The notes: a model not told the origin generated them from the sequence alone. Positions 1-8,307 are shown, counted from the stretch's first letter. The stretch: 26,734 nucleotides of DNA from an uncultured Prevotella sp. (GCA_934215545.1 CAKQAD010000018.1:1-26734), one strand, 5' to 3'. Translations and numbers: made by a program.

Positions 1-47
1 ATTTTATTAGTTATATTACGTTAATTAACTCTCTCATTTTCAATCGA

Positions 48-212
48 TTACATAAGAATTAACAGAGTATTGTAAAACAGCACCTTCGATATTATCTTCT
101 TCATGCGTATGGCGTGTAGGCTTCGTTGTTTGAATTCGTTTTCGTCGAAGAATAATTTTCTGCGATGGCGTTTTTTCAGACGCTTAATCTTGCTGATAAG
201 AAATACATTCAT
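48..212 (-). CDS. small basic hypothetical protein (54 aa)
   Basis: An ATG-initiated frame of 54 codons ending in TAA. The N-terminal half is strongly basic (Lys/Arg-rich, including the run KRLKKRHRRK at residues 9-19), and the C-terminal third is hydrophobic (ISKVLFYNTLLILM). It lies downstream of the porin gene on the same strand, beyond a hairpin-forming repeat, so it would need its own promoter, and none is obvious. I recognise no family. A translated small protein and a chance frame are both possible. The charge bias and the lack of other coding content in the stretch are the only support. Confidence 0.3.
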   Translation of the reverse strand: MNVFLISKIKRLKKRHRRKLFFDENEFKQRSLHAIRMKKIISKVLFYNTLLILM

Positions 213-277
213 AGCTTATGTGTTTTTGTTGTTGTCTTTTTTGTAGTCTTGTTGTTGATGCAAAAGTGGGGTAGTCA

Positions 278-340
278 GAGTTTTGAATTTTGAGTTTTGA
301 ATTTTGAATTCAATAACTCAAAACTCAAAACTCGAAACTC
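278..340. repeat. heptad TTTTGAA/AACTCAA inverted repeat; possible porin terminator
   Basis: The left arm is built from 7-nt units of the type TTTTGAA or TTTTGAG, and the right arm from the complementary AACTCAA units. The arms meet at GAATTC (306-311) and can fold into a long imperfect hairpin of about 30 bp. It begins three bases beyond the porin stop codon, so it may end the porin transcript. The same heptad family recurs at 14566-14770. I read it as an intergenic repeat element that may act as a terminator. Confidence 0.6.
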
Positions 341-343
341 GTT

Positions 344-1480
344 TTAGAACTTCACGTCGAACTCCAGGTCGAACATGTTGTAGTTGGGTGCTTTCTTAAA
401 GCTACGGTCGTTTACGCGTGCATATTCTGCAGCTATCATAATGTGTTTGCCAATGCAGTAGTTGGCACCAATCTCGTATTGTGTCTTCGATGTGCCCCAT
501 TCTGCTTTTGGACGATACATGTCGTAGCGTGCCTTGGCATAGAGTTTCTTGCTCACCACAGGAGCTATCACCAAAGCATAGAAGCCATCGGCCTGGTCGC
601 CAGCGTCTAAGTTGACATCGACGTTGGTTTCCTTGCCCGATGTGTTGGCTTTGCTAAAGCTGTAGCCCTGGCTGTGTATATATTCTGAGCGCAGTGTCCA
701 GTCGTGGGCTGCATATTCGGCACTGATGGCATAGCGGTTTTTGGGTAGAGAGCGCACAGCACTCTTTTTCACTTCATTGCCACTTGCGTCACGCTCTGTC
801 CATTCGCTTTTTCGAGCATACGAGCCTGTCCATCCGAAGGCACCGATGCGTAGTCCCTTCACTGGCGACACCCATACGCCACCGATGATATCCTTGCGCT
901 CGTCTACATCCTTCTGGTTTATGCCCTGACCATTGAACACGCCCACCTGGTAGTGCAGGTAGTGGTGTCCGTCGTTAGCTTTGAACAGGTCGCCTTGCAC
1001 CTGTACGCCAATGTCGCGTCCGTTGCTTGCATGCTCGCCTACGCGGTCGTTGAAACCTGCGAGCTTCAGCACGTTCTGCGAGTACGACATAAATCCCTGC
1101 GTCATAGGGTGCATAGGATTTTCGAAGGTAAACGGACGCTTGAATTGTCCTGCCTTCACCTTGAATGCGTCGAATTTCTGCCACTCAGCAAATGCGTCGA
1201 CCATGCGTGGCGATGCTCCTAAGTCGCTGGTATTGCCATTGGCTTGCAGCTGCACCTTCCAATAGAAGTCGGTCAGCAGTTTGCCTTCGAGTGCCAAGCG
1301 TACCATTCTAATGTTGAAGGTGTTGCTCTTGGCATTCTCCTTGTCAGAATATTGATATTGCGACATTACATAGCCGCTGAATTTAATGTCGTTGAGCACC
1401 TTTACCTTTGGCTCTTTTTCTTGTGCCGACATGCCATTGGCAATCATTGCTGCCAATGCGAGAGTTATTATTTTTTTCAT
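344..1480 (-). CDS. OprO/OprP-type outer-membrane porin
   Basis: A 378-residue outer-membrane beta-barrel protein of the phosphate-selective porin O/P type. It should form a diffusion channel, but the solute cannot be told from sequence. The start is the ATG of MKKIITLALAAMIANGMSAQ, a signal peptide cleaved after about residue 20; the open frame extends 21 codons further upstream, but that extension has no signal-peptide character. The mature part begins with FSGYVMSQYQYSD, then alternates short amphipathic strands (FYWKVQLQANG, FKVKAGQFKRPFTFENPMHP) and ends in the aromatic-terminated strand DLEFDVKF, typical for Bam-dependent barrels. The QFKRPF segment is characteristic of this family. It lies 22 nt downstream of rlmD on the same strand, so the two may share a transcript. 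Family confidence is good; substrate is unknown. Confidence 0.85.
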   Translation of the reverse strand: MKKIITLALAAMIANGMSAQEKEPKVKVLNDIKFSGYVMSQYQYSDKENAKSNTFNIRMVRLALEGKLLTDFYWKVQLQANGNTSDLGASPRMVDAFAEWQKFDAFKVKAGQFKRPFTFENPMHPMTQGFMSYSQNVLKLAGFNDRVGEHASNGRDIGVQVQGDLFKANDGHHYLHYQVGVFNGQGINQKDVDERKDIIGGVWVSPVKGLRIGAFGWTGSYARKSEWTERDASGNEVKKSAVRSLPKNRYAISAEYAAHDWTLRSEYIHSQGYSFSKANTSGKETNVDVNLDAGDQADGFYALVIAPVVSKKLYAKARYDMYRPKAEWGTSKTQYEIGANYCIGKHIMIAAEYARVNDRSFKKAPNYNMFDLEFDVKF

Positions 1481-1502
1481 TTTAAAAGTTATTAGTTTCT
1501 TT

Positions 1503-2927
1503 TTATGCCATCTTCTCTTCGAGCAGCACCACATTCTCCACATGCGGTGTATGTGGGAACATGTCTACCGGCTGTACTGCCTTTACGCTATATGCCACAT
1601 CGAGTGCCTGCAGGTCGCGTGCCTGTGTGGCAGGGTTGCAGCTCACATATACTATGCGCTTAGGGTGTGCACGCAGTATTGTGTCTATCACATCGGCATG
1701 CATGCCAGCGCGTGGTGGGTCGGTGATGATAACATCTGGTCGTCCGTGCTTGGCGATGAACTCGTCGTTGAGTATATCCTTCATGTCGCCTGCATAGAAC
1801 TTGGTGTTGCCGATGTTGTTCACTTCGCTGTTGACTTTTGCATCTTCTATTGCCTCAGGCACATACTCTATGCCTATCACCTGGCGTGCCTGGCGTGCCA
1901 CAAAGTTGGCAATGGTGCCAGTGCCGGTGTAGAGGTCGTACACCAGTTCGTTGCCTGTGAGCTGTGCAAACTCTCGTGCTACGGCATACAGGTGGTAAGC
2001 CTGCTCGGTGTTGGTCTGGTAGAAGCTCTTTGGTCCCACCTTGAAGCGCAGTTCCTCCATGGTTTCGTAGATATGGTCGTTGCCTTTGAACACGCTTAGG
2101 TCGAGATCGCCGAAGGTGTCGTTGCATTTCTGGTTGTCTACATACATCAGCGATGTTATCTGTGGAAACATGTCGGCAATATGCTGCAGCAATCCCTTGG
2201 CACGCTGCTCGTCGCCCTCTTCGTCGTAGTGGAACTGTATGAGCACCATCCACTCGCCGGTGTTGGAGTTGCGTATCATAATGTCGCGAAGCAGTCCGTG
2301 TTGCTGTCGCAGGTCAAAGAATGTCATGCCAGTGCTGAAGGCATAGTCGCGTATGGCGTTGCGTATTTTGTTGTGCAGGTCGTCCATGAGCCAACACTTC
2401 TCTATAGGCAGAATTTTGTCGAAGGCACCAGTTATGTGAAATCCTATGCCGTTCATATTGTCGAAGGTAGTGCCTTCTGCTATCTGTTCGCGTGTGAGCC
2501 AGCGCTTGTTGCAGCATCCGAATTCCAGTTTGTTGCGATATTCCTTGATGTGCACGCTACCCATGATGGGCCTAAACTCTGGCAGTTCTATTTTTCCGAT
2601 GCGTGTGAGCTGGTCGAACACCTGCTGCTGCTTAGCTTTCAGCTGTTCTTCGTAGGGCAGGTTCTGCCATTTGCATCCGCCGCAAATGCCGAAGTGCTCG
2701 CACATGGGCTGCACGCGCACGTCGCTTTTCTTTATGAAGCGTATCACCTCCGCCTCGCAGTAGTGATGTTTCTTGCGGCGCACTTGCAGGTCTACCACAT
2801 CGCCTGGCACAGCGAATGGCACGAACACCACCATATCGTTGACGTGGGCTATTGATTTGCCTTCGGCAGCAACAGCCTCTATTGTAATGTTTTCGAGTAT
2901 TGGGAGCGGTTTTTTCTTTCTTGACAT
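1503..2927 (-). CDS. rlmD: 23S rRNA (uracil-C5) methyltransferase, RlmD/RumA family
   Basis: A SAM-dependent RNA m5U methyltransferase of 474 residues. The N-terminus (about 10-65) is a TRAM-type RNA-binding domain. It is followed by the [4Fe-4S] ligand set C76, C82 and C85 (CEHFGICGGC), with C178 (EKCWL) as the likely fourth ligand. The catalytic domain shows the SAM-binding loop DLYTGTGTIANF, the TDPPRAG motif and the nucleophile C430 in YVSCNPATQ. The RumA group modifies U1939 of 23S rRNA in E. coli. Bacteroidota often carry paralogues, so the exact target (RlmD, RlmC or TrmA-like) is inferred; the Fe-S motif argues for the RumA branch. A TAATTTTG promoter-like element lies about 40 nt upstream. 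The porin follows 22 nt downstream. Confidence 0.9.
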   Translation of the reverse strand: MSRKKKPLPILENITIEAVAAEGKSIAHVNDMVVFVPFAVPGDVVDLQVRRKKHHYCEAEVIRFIKKSDVRVQPMCEHFGICGGCKWQNLPYEEQLKAKQQQVFDQLTRIGKIELPEFRPIMGSVHIKEYRNKLEFGCCNKRWLTREQIAEGTTFDNMNGIGFHITGAFDKILPIEKCWLMDDLHNKIRNAIRDYAFSTGMTFFDLRQQHGLLRDIMIRNSNTGEWMVLIQFHYDEEGDEQRAKGLLQHIADMFPQITSLMYVDNQKCNDTFGDLDLSVFKGNDHIYETMEELRFKVGPKSFYQTNTEQAYHLYAVAREFAQLTGNELVYDLYTGTGTIANFVARQARQVIGIEYVPEAIEDAKVNSEVNNIGNTKFYAGDMKDILNDEFIAKHGRPDVIITDPPRAGMHADVIDTILRAHPKRIVYVSCNPATQARDLQALDVAYSVKAVQPVDMFPHTPHVENVVLLEEKMA

Positions 2928-2967
2928 TTTATTGTTCTGTATATTTTTTTGTTGTGAATGTAATATG

Positions 2968-2975
2968 CAAAATTA
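2968..2975 (-). promoter_or_regulatory. Bacteroidota -7 element, rlmD promoter
   Basis: On the minus strand this reads TAATTTTG, matching the TAnnTTTG -7 consensus, about 40 nt before the rlmD start. No clear TTTG -33 box is seen at the usual 19-21 nt spacing, so this rests on the -7 match and position. Confidence 0.45.
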
Positions 2976-3056
2976 ATTAAAAAAAGTGATATGTACTGAC
3001 TTTATATATAAAAATATGTATATATTCTGTTGAGTTATAATTGCATCAAATATATT

Positions 3057-3096
3057 AAAGCCCATCGGCAGCTTTAAGGCTTTGCCGATGGGCTTT
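3057..3096 (-). terminator. strong hairpin terminator after hypothetical gene
   Basis: A perfect 14-bp stem (AAAGCCCATCGGCA paired with its complement at 3083-3096) encloses a 12-nt loop, 15 nt beyond the stop of the minus-strand gene at 3112-3678. A-rich and T-rich flanks suit a rho-independent terminator. Confidence 0.75.
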
Positions 3097-3111
3097 GATA
3101 AACAGGTAGAT

Positions 3112-3678
3112 TTATATGTCGTTTTGTATTTCTTGTTGTTCATTCTTGTCAATGGCATCTTTGTCATAATACCATATCTGAAGATTTGGCGAGGTTCCTA
3201 ATCTCACACAGATGCCTCCATTTTTTTGATGCCAATATGTGGAATAATTACACTCTCCGCATCTTAGTGCCTGGATTCTCAGTTCGTTACTTGTGTCGTA
3301 ATATGGATCGTTGAATTTCTCTATACGGGTGTCGGGCTCTCCGTATTTAATCTTGAATTGAGCAATCATATCGTTGTATGTCGATTCGAGTGTCGGAAAA
3401 GAAAATTCTTGTGGAAAGTCAACGATAATTCTTCCTACAATTTTATTGTCGGAGAGAATCCATATATCTGCATCTTGCCCTGCAAACCTGCCCGACATTA
3501 TATATATATCGGCAGATACACGATGTTTGCGTGTGAATCCTTTGGCTTTCATCTCTGCTATAAATGCCTTCTCGGTGCCAGTTATTGGAACGCCCATAAA
3601 TTTCAAATGCTCCTGCTCTTGTGCCATGATGGTGCAAGAAACTAATAACATAAGAGCCGATAATATAAAATGCTTCAT
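3112..3678 (-). CDS. exported hypothetical protein, Bacteroidales type
   Basis: 188 residues. The N-terminus MKHFILSALMLLVSCTIMAQ is a signal sequence. It contains a lipobox-like LVSC (C15), but cleavage after A19-Q20 is equally plausible, so lipoprotein versus soluble periplasmic protein is undecided. The mature part starts HLKFMGVPITGTEKAFIAEM, an opening I associate with small Bacteroidales periplasmic proteins of unknown function. The rest is mixed alpha/beta with an aromatic-rich C-terminus (NLQIWYYDKDAID). It is monocistronic: its own -7 element lies about 25 nt upstream and a strong terminator follows. I cannot assign a function. Confidence 0.75.
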   Translation of the reverse strand: MKHFILSALMLLVSCTIMAQEQEHLKFMGVPITGTEKAFIAEMKAKGFTRKHRVSADIYIMSGRFAGQDADIWILSDNKIVGRIIVDFPQEFSFPTLESTYNDMIAQFKIKYGEPDTRIEKFNDPYYDTSNELRIQALRCGECNYSTYWHQKNGGICVRLGTSPNLQIWYYDKDAIDKNEQQEIQNDI

Positions 3679-3701
3679 GATTAATGAGATTTAGTGTTTT
3701 G

Positions 3702-3709
3702 CAAAAGTA
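3702..3709 (-). promoter_or_regulatory. Bacteroidota -7 element before the exported hypothetical gene
   Basis: Reads TACTTTTG on the minus strand, 24 nt before the start codon of the gene at 3112-3678. It matches TAnnTTTG; the -33 box is not obvious. Confidence 0.45.
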
Positions 3710-3774
3710 CTATTTTTATCTATAATCTCGCGCTTGATGGTGAGAATAAAAGTATCAATTCCACTTACTTGAAC

Positions 3775-3816
3775 AAAAAAACCACCAGCATGCTTGTGAA
3801 TGCTGGTGGTTTTTTT
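3775..3816 (-). terminator. terminator of the fucosidase gene
   Basis: A perfect 16-bp inverted repeat (ACCACCAGCA core flanked by A7 on the left and T7 on the right) with a 10-nt loop, about 40 nt past the stop of the minus-strand GH29 gene. The T-run on the minus strand makes it a canonical intrinsic terminator; symmetry would allow it to work in both directions. Confidence 0.85.
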
Positions 3817-3855
3817 GTTGCTATCAGTGGTGTTGCTGTTTCGCTCTTTGCATGT

Positions 3856-5760
3856 TTAGTTTATACCGAGTTCGGCAATGCGCATATGCTCGCCATCGGT
3901 AGCCATTCGTGTGGCTTTAAACTTCAGAAATCGTGTTTTCACAGTGTCGAATTTCACAGTTTGCAGCACTGGGTTGTTCTGTATGTTGGAGAATTCGCCT
4001 TGTGCCAGTGTGCTGATGTCGTTGCCGTTCTCGTCGCATGTGGTGATAATGTAGTTAGCCACCAGTCCCTTGCGGTTGTCCGCAGCATCGGGCAGATATT
4101 GCAGTGTGCTGATGTCGGTGGGTTGCTTAAGGTCTATCAACACTTCGTTGTTGCTGCAATCGAGGGTAGTCTGCGGGTTGCGGTCGACGGCTGTAGCCTG
4201 CTGCTGTTCGCTCATTCCGACTATGTTGAATGGCACCGACTTGATGGCCTCTGCCTCTGCGCTCCATGTGAGCTGTGCCTGCTCGCCACCATAATACACC
4301 CCGATGTTGTTGAGGCATATTGGTCCGCGTGCGTCGTTTATGCGTATGCGCAGCCCTTTAGAATTGACGGTGCTGAAGCGCAGCAGTCGTTTGTAGCCGA
4401 TGGTGGTGGTTTGCTCGTTCTGGCTCACAGTGGTCCACTGGTTGTTGTCGTTGAGATATTCAACTGTAAACTCCTTAACACGCTGTCCGAGTGGTATATA
4501 CTCCTGCAGCATGATGCGGTTCATAGGCTGCGGTTTCTTGAATTTGAATTCAATGTCGGCTGTTGTCACGCCATCGGGTGTTGCCCAATAGGTGTTCCAG
4601 TTGCCATCGGTGAGAGCCTTGGCATTGAATTCGCCTCCGCGTTCGCTGCTCACCTTAGCCTTCATTCCGCTCACGATGTTGTTGCCCAGTTCTCGCTTTA
4701 TGATGTTGTGGAAAGCCACTGCATTGGCAGAGTCGGTAGGGTGTATTAGTCCGTTGCGGTCGACGGGGAAGTTAAGCAGCAGTGTGGCGTTATGTCCCAC
4801 GCTTCTGTAGTACAGGTCGACCAGTTGTTGTGGCGATTTCACCTTGTCGTCTTCTTCCGGGTGGTAGAACCATCCTGGTCGTATCGACACATCGCATTCG
4901 GCAGCCGTCCATTGGTTGCCATCGGCATGTCCGTATTGTAGTTCTGGATAGTTAGGATAGCCAGGGAACACTTCGCCTTTGCGCAGGAATGCCCAGTTGG
5001 TTTCGCCGGCAAAGCCTTTCTCGTTGCCCACCCATCGGCATCCTGGACCGCCATCGCCAAACACCACCGCATTGGGCTGTATGCTGTCGAGCATGGCGAA
5101 GATGTGCGGATAGTTATAGTAGTTTTTGCGGTCGATGGTACGCTTGTCGTTGGCGCCGCCGTAGTAGCCGTCGCCGCCGTTGGCACCATCGAACCACACC
5201 TCAAACACATCGCCATAGTTGGTGAGCAGATCGTGCAGCTGTGCATAGAAATAGGTGAGATATGACGGAGTGCCATAGTCGGCTCTGTTGCGATCCCATG
5301 GCGAGAGATACACTGCAAATTTCAGTCCGTACTTCTTGCACGCTTCCGACAGTTCGCGCACGATGTTGCCCTTGCCCTGCTTGTAGGGCGAGCGGCTGAT
5401 GTTATAGTCGGTGCCTTCGAAAGGCCACAGGCAGAAGCCGTCGTGGTGCTTGGCAGTGAAAATCACACCCTTCATGCCAGCAGCCACGAGTGTGCGTGCC
5501 CACTGCTCGCAGTCGAGTCGGGTAGGGTTGAAGGTAGCAGGATCGGTGTCGCCATATCCCCACTCACGGTCGTTGAATGTGTTGAGTCCGAAGTGTATGA
5601 AGGCGTAGGTTTCCATTTTCTGCCAGTCTATCTGCTTCTGTTCAGGCAGTGGCAATAATGGTTTTGGTGCTGTAGCGTTGTTTTTGGCTATGGCTGGTGT
5701 TGCTGTCATGGCAGCGAGAGCCATTGCCGATGTTAGGATGAAATTGCGTGTAGCGCTCAT
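3856..5760 (-). CDS. secreted GH29 alpha-L-fucosidase with C-terminal F5/8-type modules
   Basis: A 634-residue retaining glycosidase that removes terminal alpha-L-fucose from glycans. Residues 1-25 form a signal peptide ending in AIA-K. The TIM-barrel catalytic domain spans about 35-355, with family motifs FIHFGLNTFNDREWG (54-68), KHHDGFCLW (104-112) and the nucleophile D191 in VWFDGANG. E247 in the GNEKG motif is a candidate acid/base. The FIHFG..TFxDREWG style suggests subfamily B (1,3/1,4-fucosidases acting on Lewis-type motifs), which is inference. Residues about 358-490 form an F5/8 type C (discoidin-like) beta-sandwich, and about 500-634 looks like a second related module. It stands alone with its own promoter and terminator; no SusC/SusD genes lie in the window, so it is not part of a visible PUL. 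The likely role is host mucin or milk-glycan foraging. Confidence 0.92.
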   Translation of the reverse strand: MSATRNFILTSAMALAAMTATPAIAKNNATAPKPLLPLPEQKQIDWQKMETYAFIHFGLNTFNDREWGYGDTDPATFNPTRLDCEQWARTLVAAGMKGVIFTAKHHDGFCLWPFEGTDYNISRSPYKQGKGNIVRELSEACKKYGLKFAVYLSPWDRNRADYGTPSYLTYFYAQLHDLLTNYGDVFEVWFDGANGGDGYYGGANDKRTIDRKNYYNYPHIFAMLDSIQPNAVVFGDGGPGCRWVGNEKGFAGETNWAFLRKGEVFPGYPNYPELQYGHADGNQWTAAECDVSIRPGWFYHPEEDDKVKSPQQLVDLYYRSVGHNATLLLNFPVDRNGLIHPTDSANAVAFHNIIKRELGNNIVSGMKAKVSSERGGEFNAKALTDGNWNTYWATPDGVTTADIEFKFKKPQPMNRIMLQEYIPLGQRVKEFTVEYLNDNNQWTTVSQNEQTTTIGYKRLLRFSTVNSKGLRIRINDARGPICLNNIGVYYGGEQAQLTWSAEAEAIKSVPFNIVGMSEQQQATAVDRNPQTTLDCSNNEVLIDLKQPTDISTLQYLPDAADNRKGLVANYIITTCDENGNDISTLAQGEFSNIQNNPVLQTVKFDTVKTRFLKFKATRMATDGEHMRIAELGIN

Positions 5761-5849
5761 TGTTGATAGGTTTTGTTTATAATAATGAGGTTTGTTGTTA
5801 GTGTATCTGCCAAGGCTATAGTAGTCTTGACAAAGGTGTCAACCGCTTA

Positions 5850-5857
5850 CAAAGTTA
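5850..5857 (-). promoter_or_regulatory. Bacteroidota -7 element, fucosidase promoter
   Basis: Minus-strand TAACTTTG, about 90 nt before the fucosidase start. The 14-bp palindrome ACCATTTAAATGGT (5859-5872) sits directly upstream of it, a position where an operator could act. The operator idea is inference. Confidence 0.4.
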
Positions 5858-5912
5858 ACCATTTAAATGGTAATTATAATGCTTTGTGCCATTCTTTTTG
5901 TTTCGGCAGCAT

Positions 5913-7064
5913 TTACGAATAGCAATATACGCTGCCGAGCAAGCAAAGTCCTGCCATCAGAAATCCGCATATTATGATTATGCGCCAGCGCCATCCCAAT
6001 GCCAGTGTGAGCAACATCAGTGCCCATGCCACGACGAGCAGGATGTCGTAGATGCCATCCAATGGTAGTGTGCCACTGATGACGTAGCGCAGATACTCGC
6101 TTGCGGAGAGCGTAATGAATGCTATGAGCATCATCGTAGTGCTGGCGACATACACCAGGCGGTTGGCGATTGAATGTCGGTGTGCAGGCTGGCTGTCGTA
6201 GCCATCCAGACTGCTATGTCGGCGTCGGCGTGTGAGTGCGTAGGCCAATGTCAGAAATCCCATTGCTATGCACAGATAAGCCACCCAAGTGGCGAATGGT
6301 ATGGTGTTGTATATGTGCTCAGCACGCATCTGATCGGCTGTAGGCAATGATGTGCCACCATATTTGAGCTGATAGTTTAGTATCTTGCCCACAATCATGT
6401 CCATCTGTTTGTAGTCATGGTCTTCGGCGGCATCGTAGAGCACGGTGAATACCATCTGTATGAACTGTTGGCGCTTGTAGTCGATGGATTTTGGCAACTC
6501 ATCTGTAGGGGCATACCATACAATGCTGTCGCTCATGGAGCAGGGAAACATCTTAAGCAACAGCCCACGGCGCAGGCTCATCAGCAGCTGTATCTTCTTG
6601 TCGATGCCAATCACTTGGGTATGAAACGCATCGCGTTTGCCATCGTTATATTCCTTTATATATTTACTGATAGAGTAGCTGCTCATATCCTTGTTGTAGA
6701 AATGGCTTGCCGATGCATAGCCTGGCAGTTGCAGAGCTTCACGCAGTTCGTCGCCCTTAATCTTTATCATAGGCTCTTGCATCCACTCCTCTCCCCAAAA
6801 TATCCATCCCGTAAGCACCTGCTCGGCGGTGAGTCCTTTATAGCTCCTTGCGCCATAGAGTTTTTGAGTGAAGTCGATGGCTAATGTCTGCATAGGACAG
6901 ATGCGGCCATCGTAGTGTATGTAGAGCTCGCCAAACCTCTCGGCAGTCTCTATGGGCAGTGTGTGCGCCTTCACCTCATGGCTTGCAGCGGCAGCGTTAG
7001 CGTTGGTGCATAGAAAGAAGAGTGTGTAGCACGCAAAAAATAGTTTCTTTATAAGTGTTGGCAT
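5913..7064 (-). CDS. CcsA/NrfI-like cytochrome c biogenesis protein, short form lacking the heme-handling domain
   Basis: 383 residues. A signal peptide (1-24, ...TNANA) leads into a periplasmic domain with LPIETAERFGELYIHYDGRI and PMQTLAIDF. This pattern resembles the periplasmic part of large Bacteroidota CcsB-CcsA fusion (NrfI-like) proteins, which usually exceed 700 residues. Four membrane segments follow (about 258-278, 306-326, 338-358, 361-382). The segment EYLRYVISGTLPLDGIYD resembles the start of a CcsA domain, but the protein stops after GLCLLGSVYCYS. The WWD motif and heme-ligand histidines expected downstream are absent, and the 150 nt after the stop do not continue the homology. 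It could be a truncated remnant or a distinct short family. A TATCTTTG element lies 70 nt upstream. No cytochrome c or nrfA gene is in the window. Confidence 0.6.
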   Translation of the reverse strand: MPTLIKKLFFACYTLFFLCTNANAAAASHEVKAHTLPIETAERFGELYIHYDGRICPMQTLAIDFTQKLYGARSYKGLTAEQVLTGWIFWGEEWMQEPMIKIKGDELREALQLPGYASASHFYNKDMSSYSISKYIKEYNDGKRDAFHTQVIGIDKKIQLLMSLRRGLLLKMFPCSMSDSIVWYAPTDELPKSIDYKRQQFIQMVFTVLYDAAEDHDYKQMDMIVGKILNYQLKYGGTSLPTADQMRAEHIYNTIPFATWVAYLCIAMGFLTLAYALTRRRRHSSLDGYDSQPAHRHSIANRLVYVASTTMMLIAFITLSASEYLRYVISGTLPLDGIYDILLVVAWALMLLTLALGWRWRIIIICGFLMAGLCLLGSVYCYS

Positions 7065-7374
7065 TATTGTGTATGTTTTGTTTTATGATTATCGTTTTGT
7101 GAGGGCTTGATGCCGACGGTTGTCGTTGCCCATCCGCAAAGATACCTATAAAAGTTTAATTGCGGCAGATGTCGGCAAATGTTTTTCTTGTTGGCAGTGT
7201 ATATATAAGCTCATCACTCGAAATGTCGGATGAGCCGTATATTATCTATTCTATTATGTGGCAATTGAACTGTAATGGCATAAAAATTAATATATGGTTT
7301 TACTTTTTTGTTTTTCAAGGGTCTATAAAATGTAAGGCTCTTATAAATACGACAAATAATAAAGGTAAAAACGA
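7065..7374. other. divergent intergenic region, 310 nt
   Basis: AT-rich, with no convincing ORF or RNA gene. It separates the divergent CcsA-like gene and the ECF sigma gene, so it must carry both promoters. The minus-strand -7 element is clear at 7137-7144. For the sigma gene I see no exact TAnnTTTG, only AT-rich sequence and an AAAGG Shine-Dalgarno-like stretch at about 7361-7365. Confidence 0.6.
7137..7144 (-). promoter_or_regulatory. Bacteroidota -7 element, CcsA-like gene promoter
   Basis: Minus-strand TATCTTTG, a full TAnnTTTG match 72 nt before the start codon. No -33 TTTG is found at 19-21 nt spacing. Confidence 0.45.
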
Positions 7375-7917
7375 ATGACGATTAACGACAAAGATATAAT
7401 AACCACACTGCAACATGATGCCAATCAAGGCTTCAGTATGCTGCTTGCCAAATACAAAGAACCTGTGTATTGGCACATACGCCGCCTTGTTGTGTCTCAT
7501 GCAGATGCCCAGGATGCCTCGCAAGAAACTTTTGTAAGGGTATATAAGTCGTTGGTGCAATGCCAGAGTGTTTTGTCGCTGAGAGCATGGCTTATGCGTG
7601 TAGCTACTAACGAAGCCCTGCGCCTGCTTGAATTAGGAAATCGCAGGGTGGCTCTGCTCGATGCTGATAGTCACGAGCTAAGTACTATGGCTGCTGATTG
7701 TTATGTAGATTATGCCGACAAGGTTGCGGTGCAGATGCAACAAGCTATACTCTCGTTGCCCACCAAGCAGCAGTTGGCATTCAATATGCGTTACTACGAC
7801 GATATGGACTACGATGATATCGCCGAGGCAATGGGCACCACGCCCACTGCTGTCAAGACCAACTATCACCTGGCAAAGCAAAAGATAATAAAATATATGA
7901 ACACTAACGAATTATAA
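7375..7917 (+). CDS. ECF-type RNA polymerase sigma factor
   Basis: 180 residues, the usual ECF size. Region 2 covers about 15-75 (MLLAKYKEPVYWHIRRLV, then DAQDASQETFVRVYKSL, matching the sigma-2.2 DAxDxxQExFxxxY signature). Region 4 covers about 120-173 (LPTKQQLAFNMRYYDDMDYDDIAEAMG, then AVKTNYHLAKQKI, a helix-turn-helix). It directs RNA polymerase to a stress or envelope regulon that cannot be named from sequence. The next gene begins 12 nt after the stop and encodes a one-TM protein that is probably its anti-sigma factor; a Spy/CpxP-like gene follows. This sigma / anti-sigma / periplasmic-protein order suggests envelope-stress control with autoregulation. Confidence 0.92.
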   Translation: MTINDKDIITTLQHDANQGFSMLLAKYKEPVYWHIRRLVVSHADAQDASQETFVRVYKSLVQCQSVLSLRAWLMRVATNEALRLLELGNRRVALLDADSHELSTMAADCYVDYADKVAVQMQQAILSLPTKQQLAFNMRYYDDMDYDDIAEAMGTTPTAVKTNYHLAKQKIIKYMNTNEL

Positions 7918-7929
7918 TATTACATTATT

Positions 7930-8307
7930 ATGAACAAAAAAATCGACTTTATCAACATAGGCAAGCGTATGCCATACACTACTCCTGAAGGTTTCTTTGA
8001 CGATTTTGAGGCGCATGTGATGGCGCTTGTGCAAACACCAAAAAACGAGCCCGCTACAATGGCTACCAGTGTCAGCAAACCAAAACATCGCCAACAGTTT
8101 GTGCTGGCTGCACACACCAAGTGGATATTAGGACTGGCAGCAAGCATAATAGTCTTATTGCTGCTCGATATATCATTGTTTGGTCACCATAGCGTGACGA
8201 TAAACGATGTTGATAAAGCCTTCAGCGAACTCTCTGCTGCCGATCAGGATTACCTTCTCGATGTGTATCAAGATGAGGAGATGATGCTTATGACCGACTA
8301 TGAATAG
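7930..8307 (+). CDS. probable anti-sigma factor, single-TM
   Basis: 125 residues. The N-terminal cytoplasmic part (IGKRMPYTTPEGFFDDFEAHV, residues 10-30) is typical of small proteins encoded next to ECF sigma genes in Bacteroidales. One membrane helix lies at about 65-84 (WILGLAASIIVLLLLDISLF), and a short acidic C-terminal tail (DQDYLLDVYQDEEMMLMTDYE) would be periplasmic. It has no zinc-binding HxxxCxxC motif, so it is not a ZAS-type anti-sigma. The role is inferred from topology and the 12-nt spacing from the sigma gene; direct sequence evidence for sigma binding is lacking. Confidence 0.6.
   Translation: MNKKIDFINIGKRMPYTTPEGFFDDFEAHVMALVQTPKNEPATMATSVSKPKHRQQFVLAAHTKWILGLAASIIVLLLLDISLFGHHSVTINDVDKAFSELSAADQDYLLDVYQDEEMMLMTDYE

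Noticed and set aside
1386..2855. Long plus-strand frames (1386-2099 and 2181-2855) opposite rlmD
   Set aside because: They are antisense to a gene with a full Fe-S and catalytic motif set and show the low-complexity composition of shadow frames.
2973..3167. 64-codon minus-strand frame between rlmD and the hypothetical gene
   Set aside because: It runs through the terminator hairpin at 3057-3096 and overlaps the end of the real gene; composition is not protein-like.
3694..4749. A 351-codon plus-strand open frame across the fucosidase gene
   Set aside because: It is antisense to a well-supported GH29 enzyme with intact catalytic motifs; the translation is Cys/His/Val-rich with no domain pattern, and it runs through a terminator hairpin.
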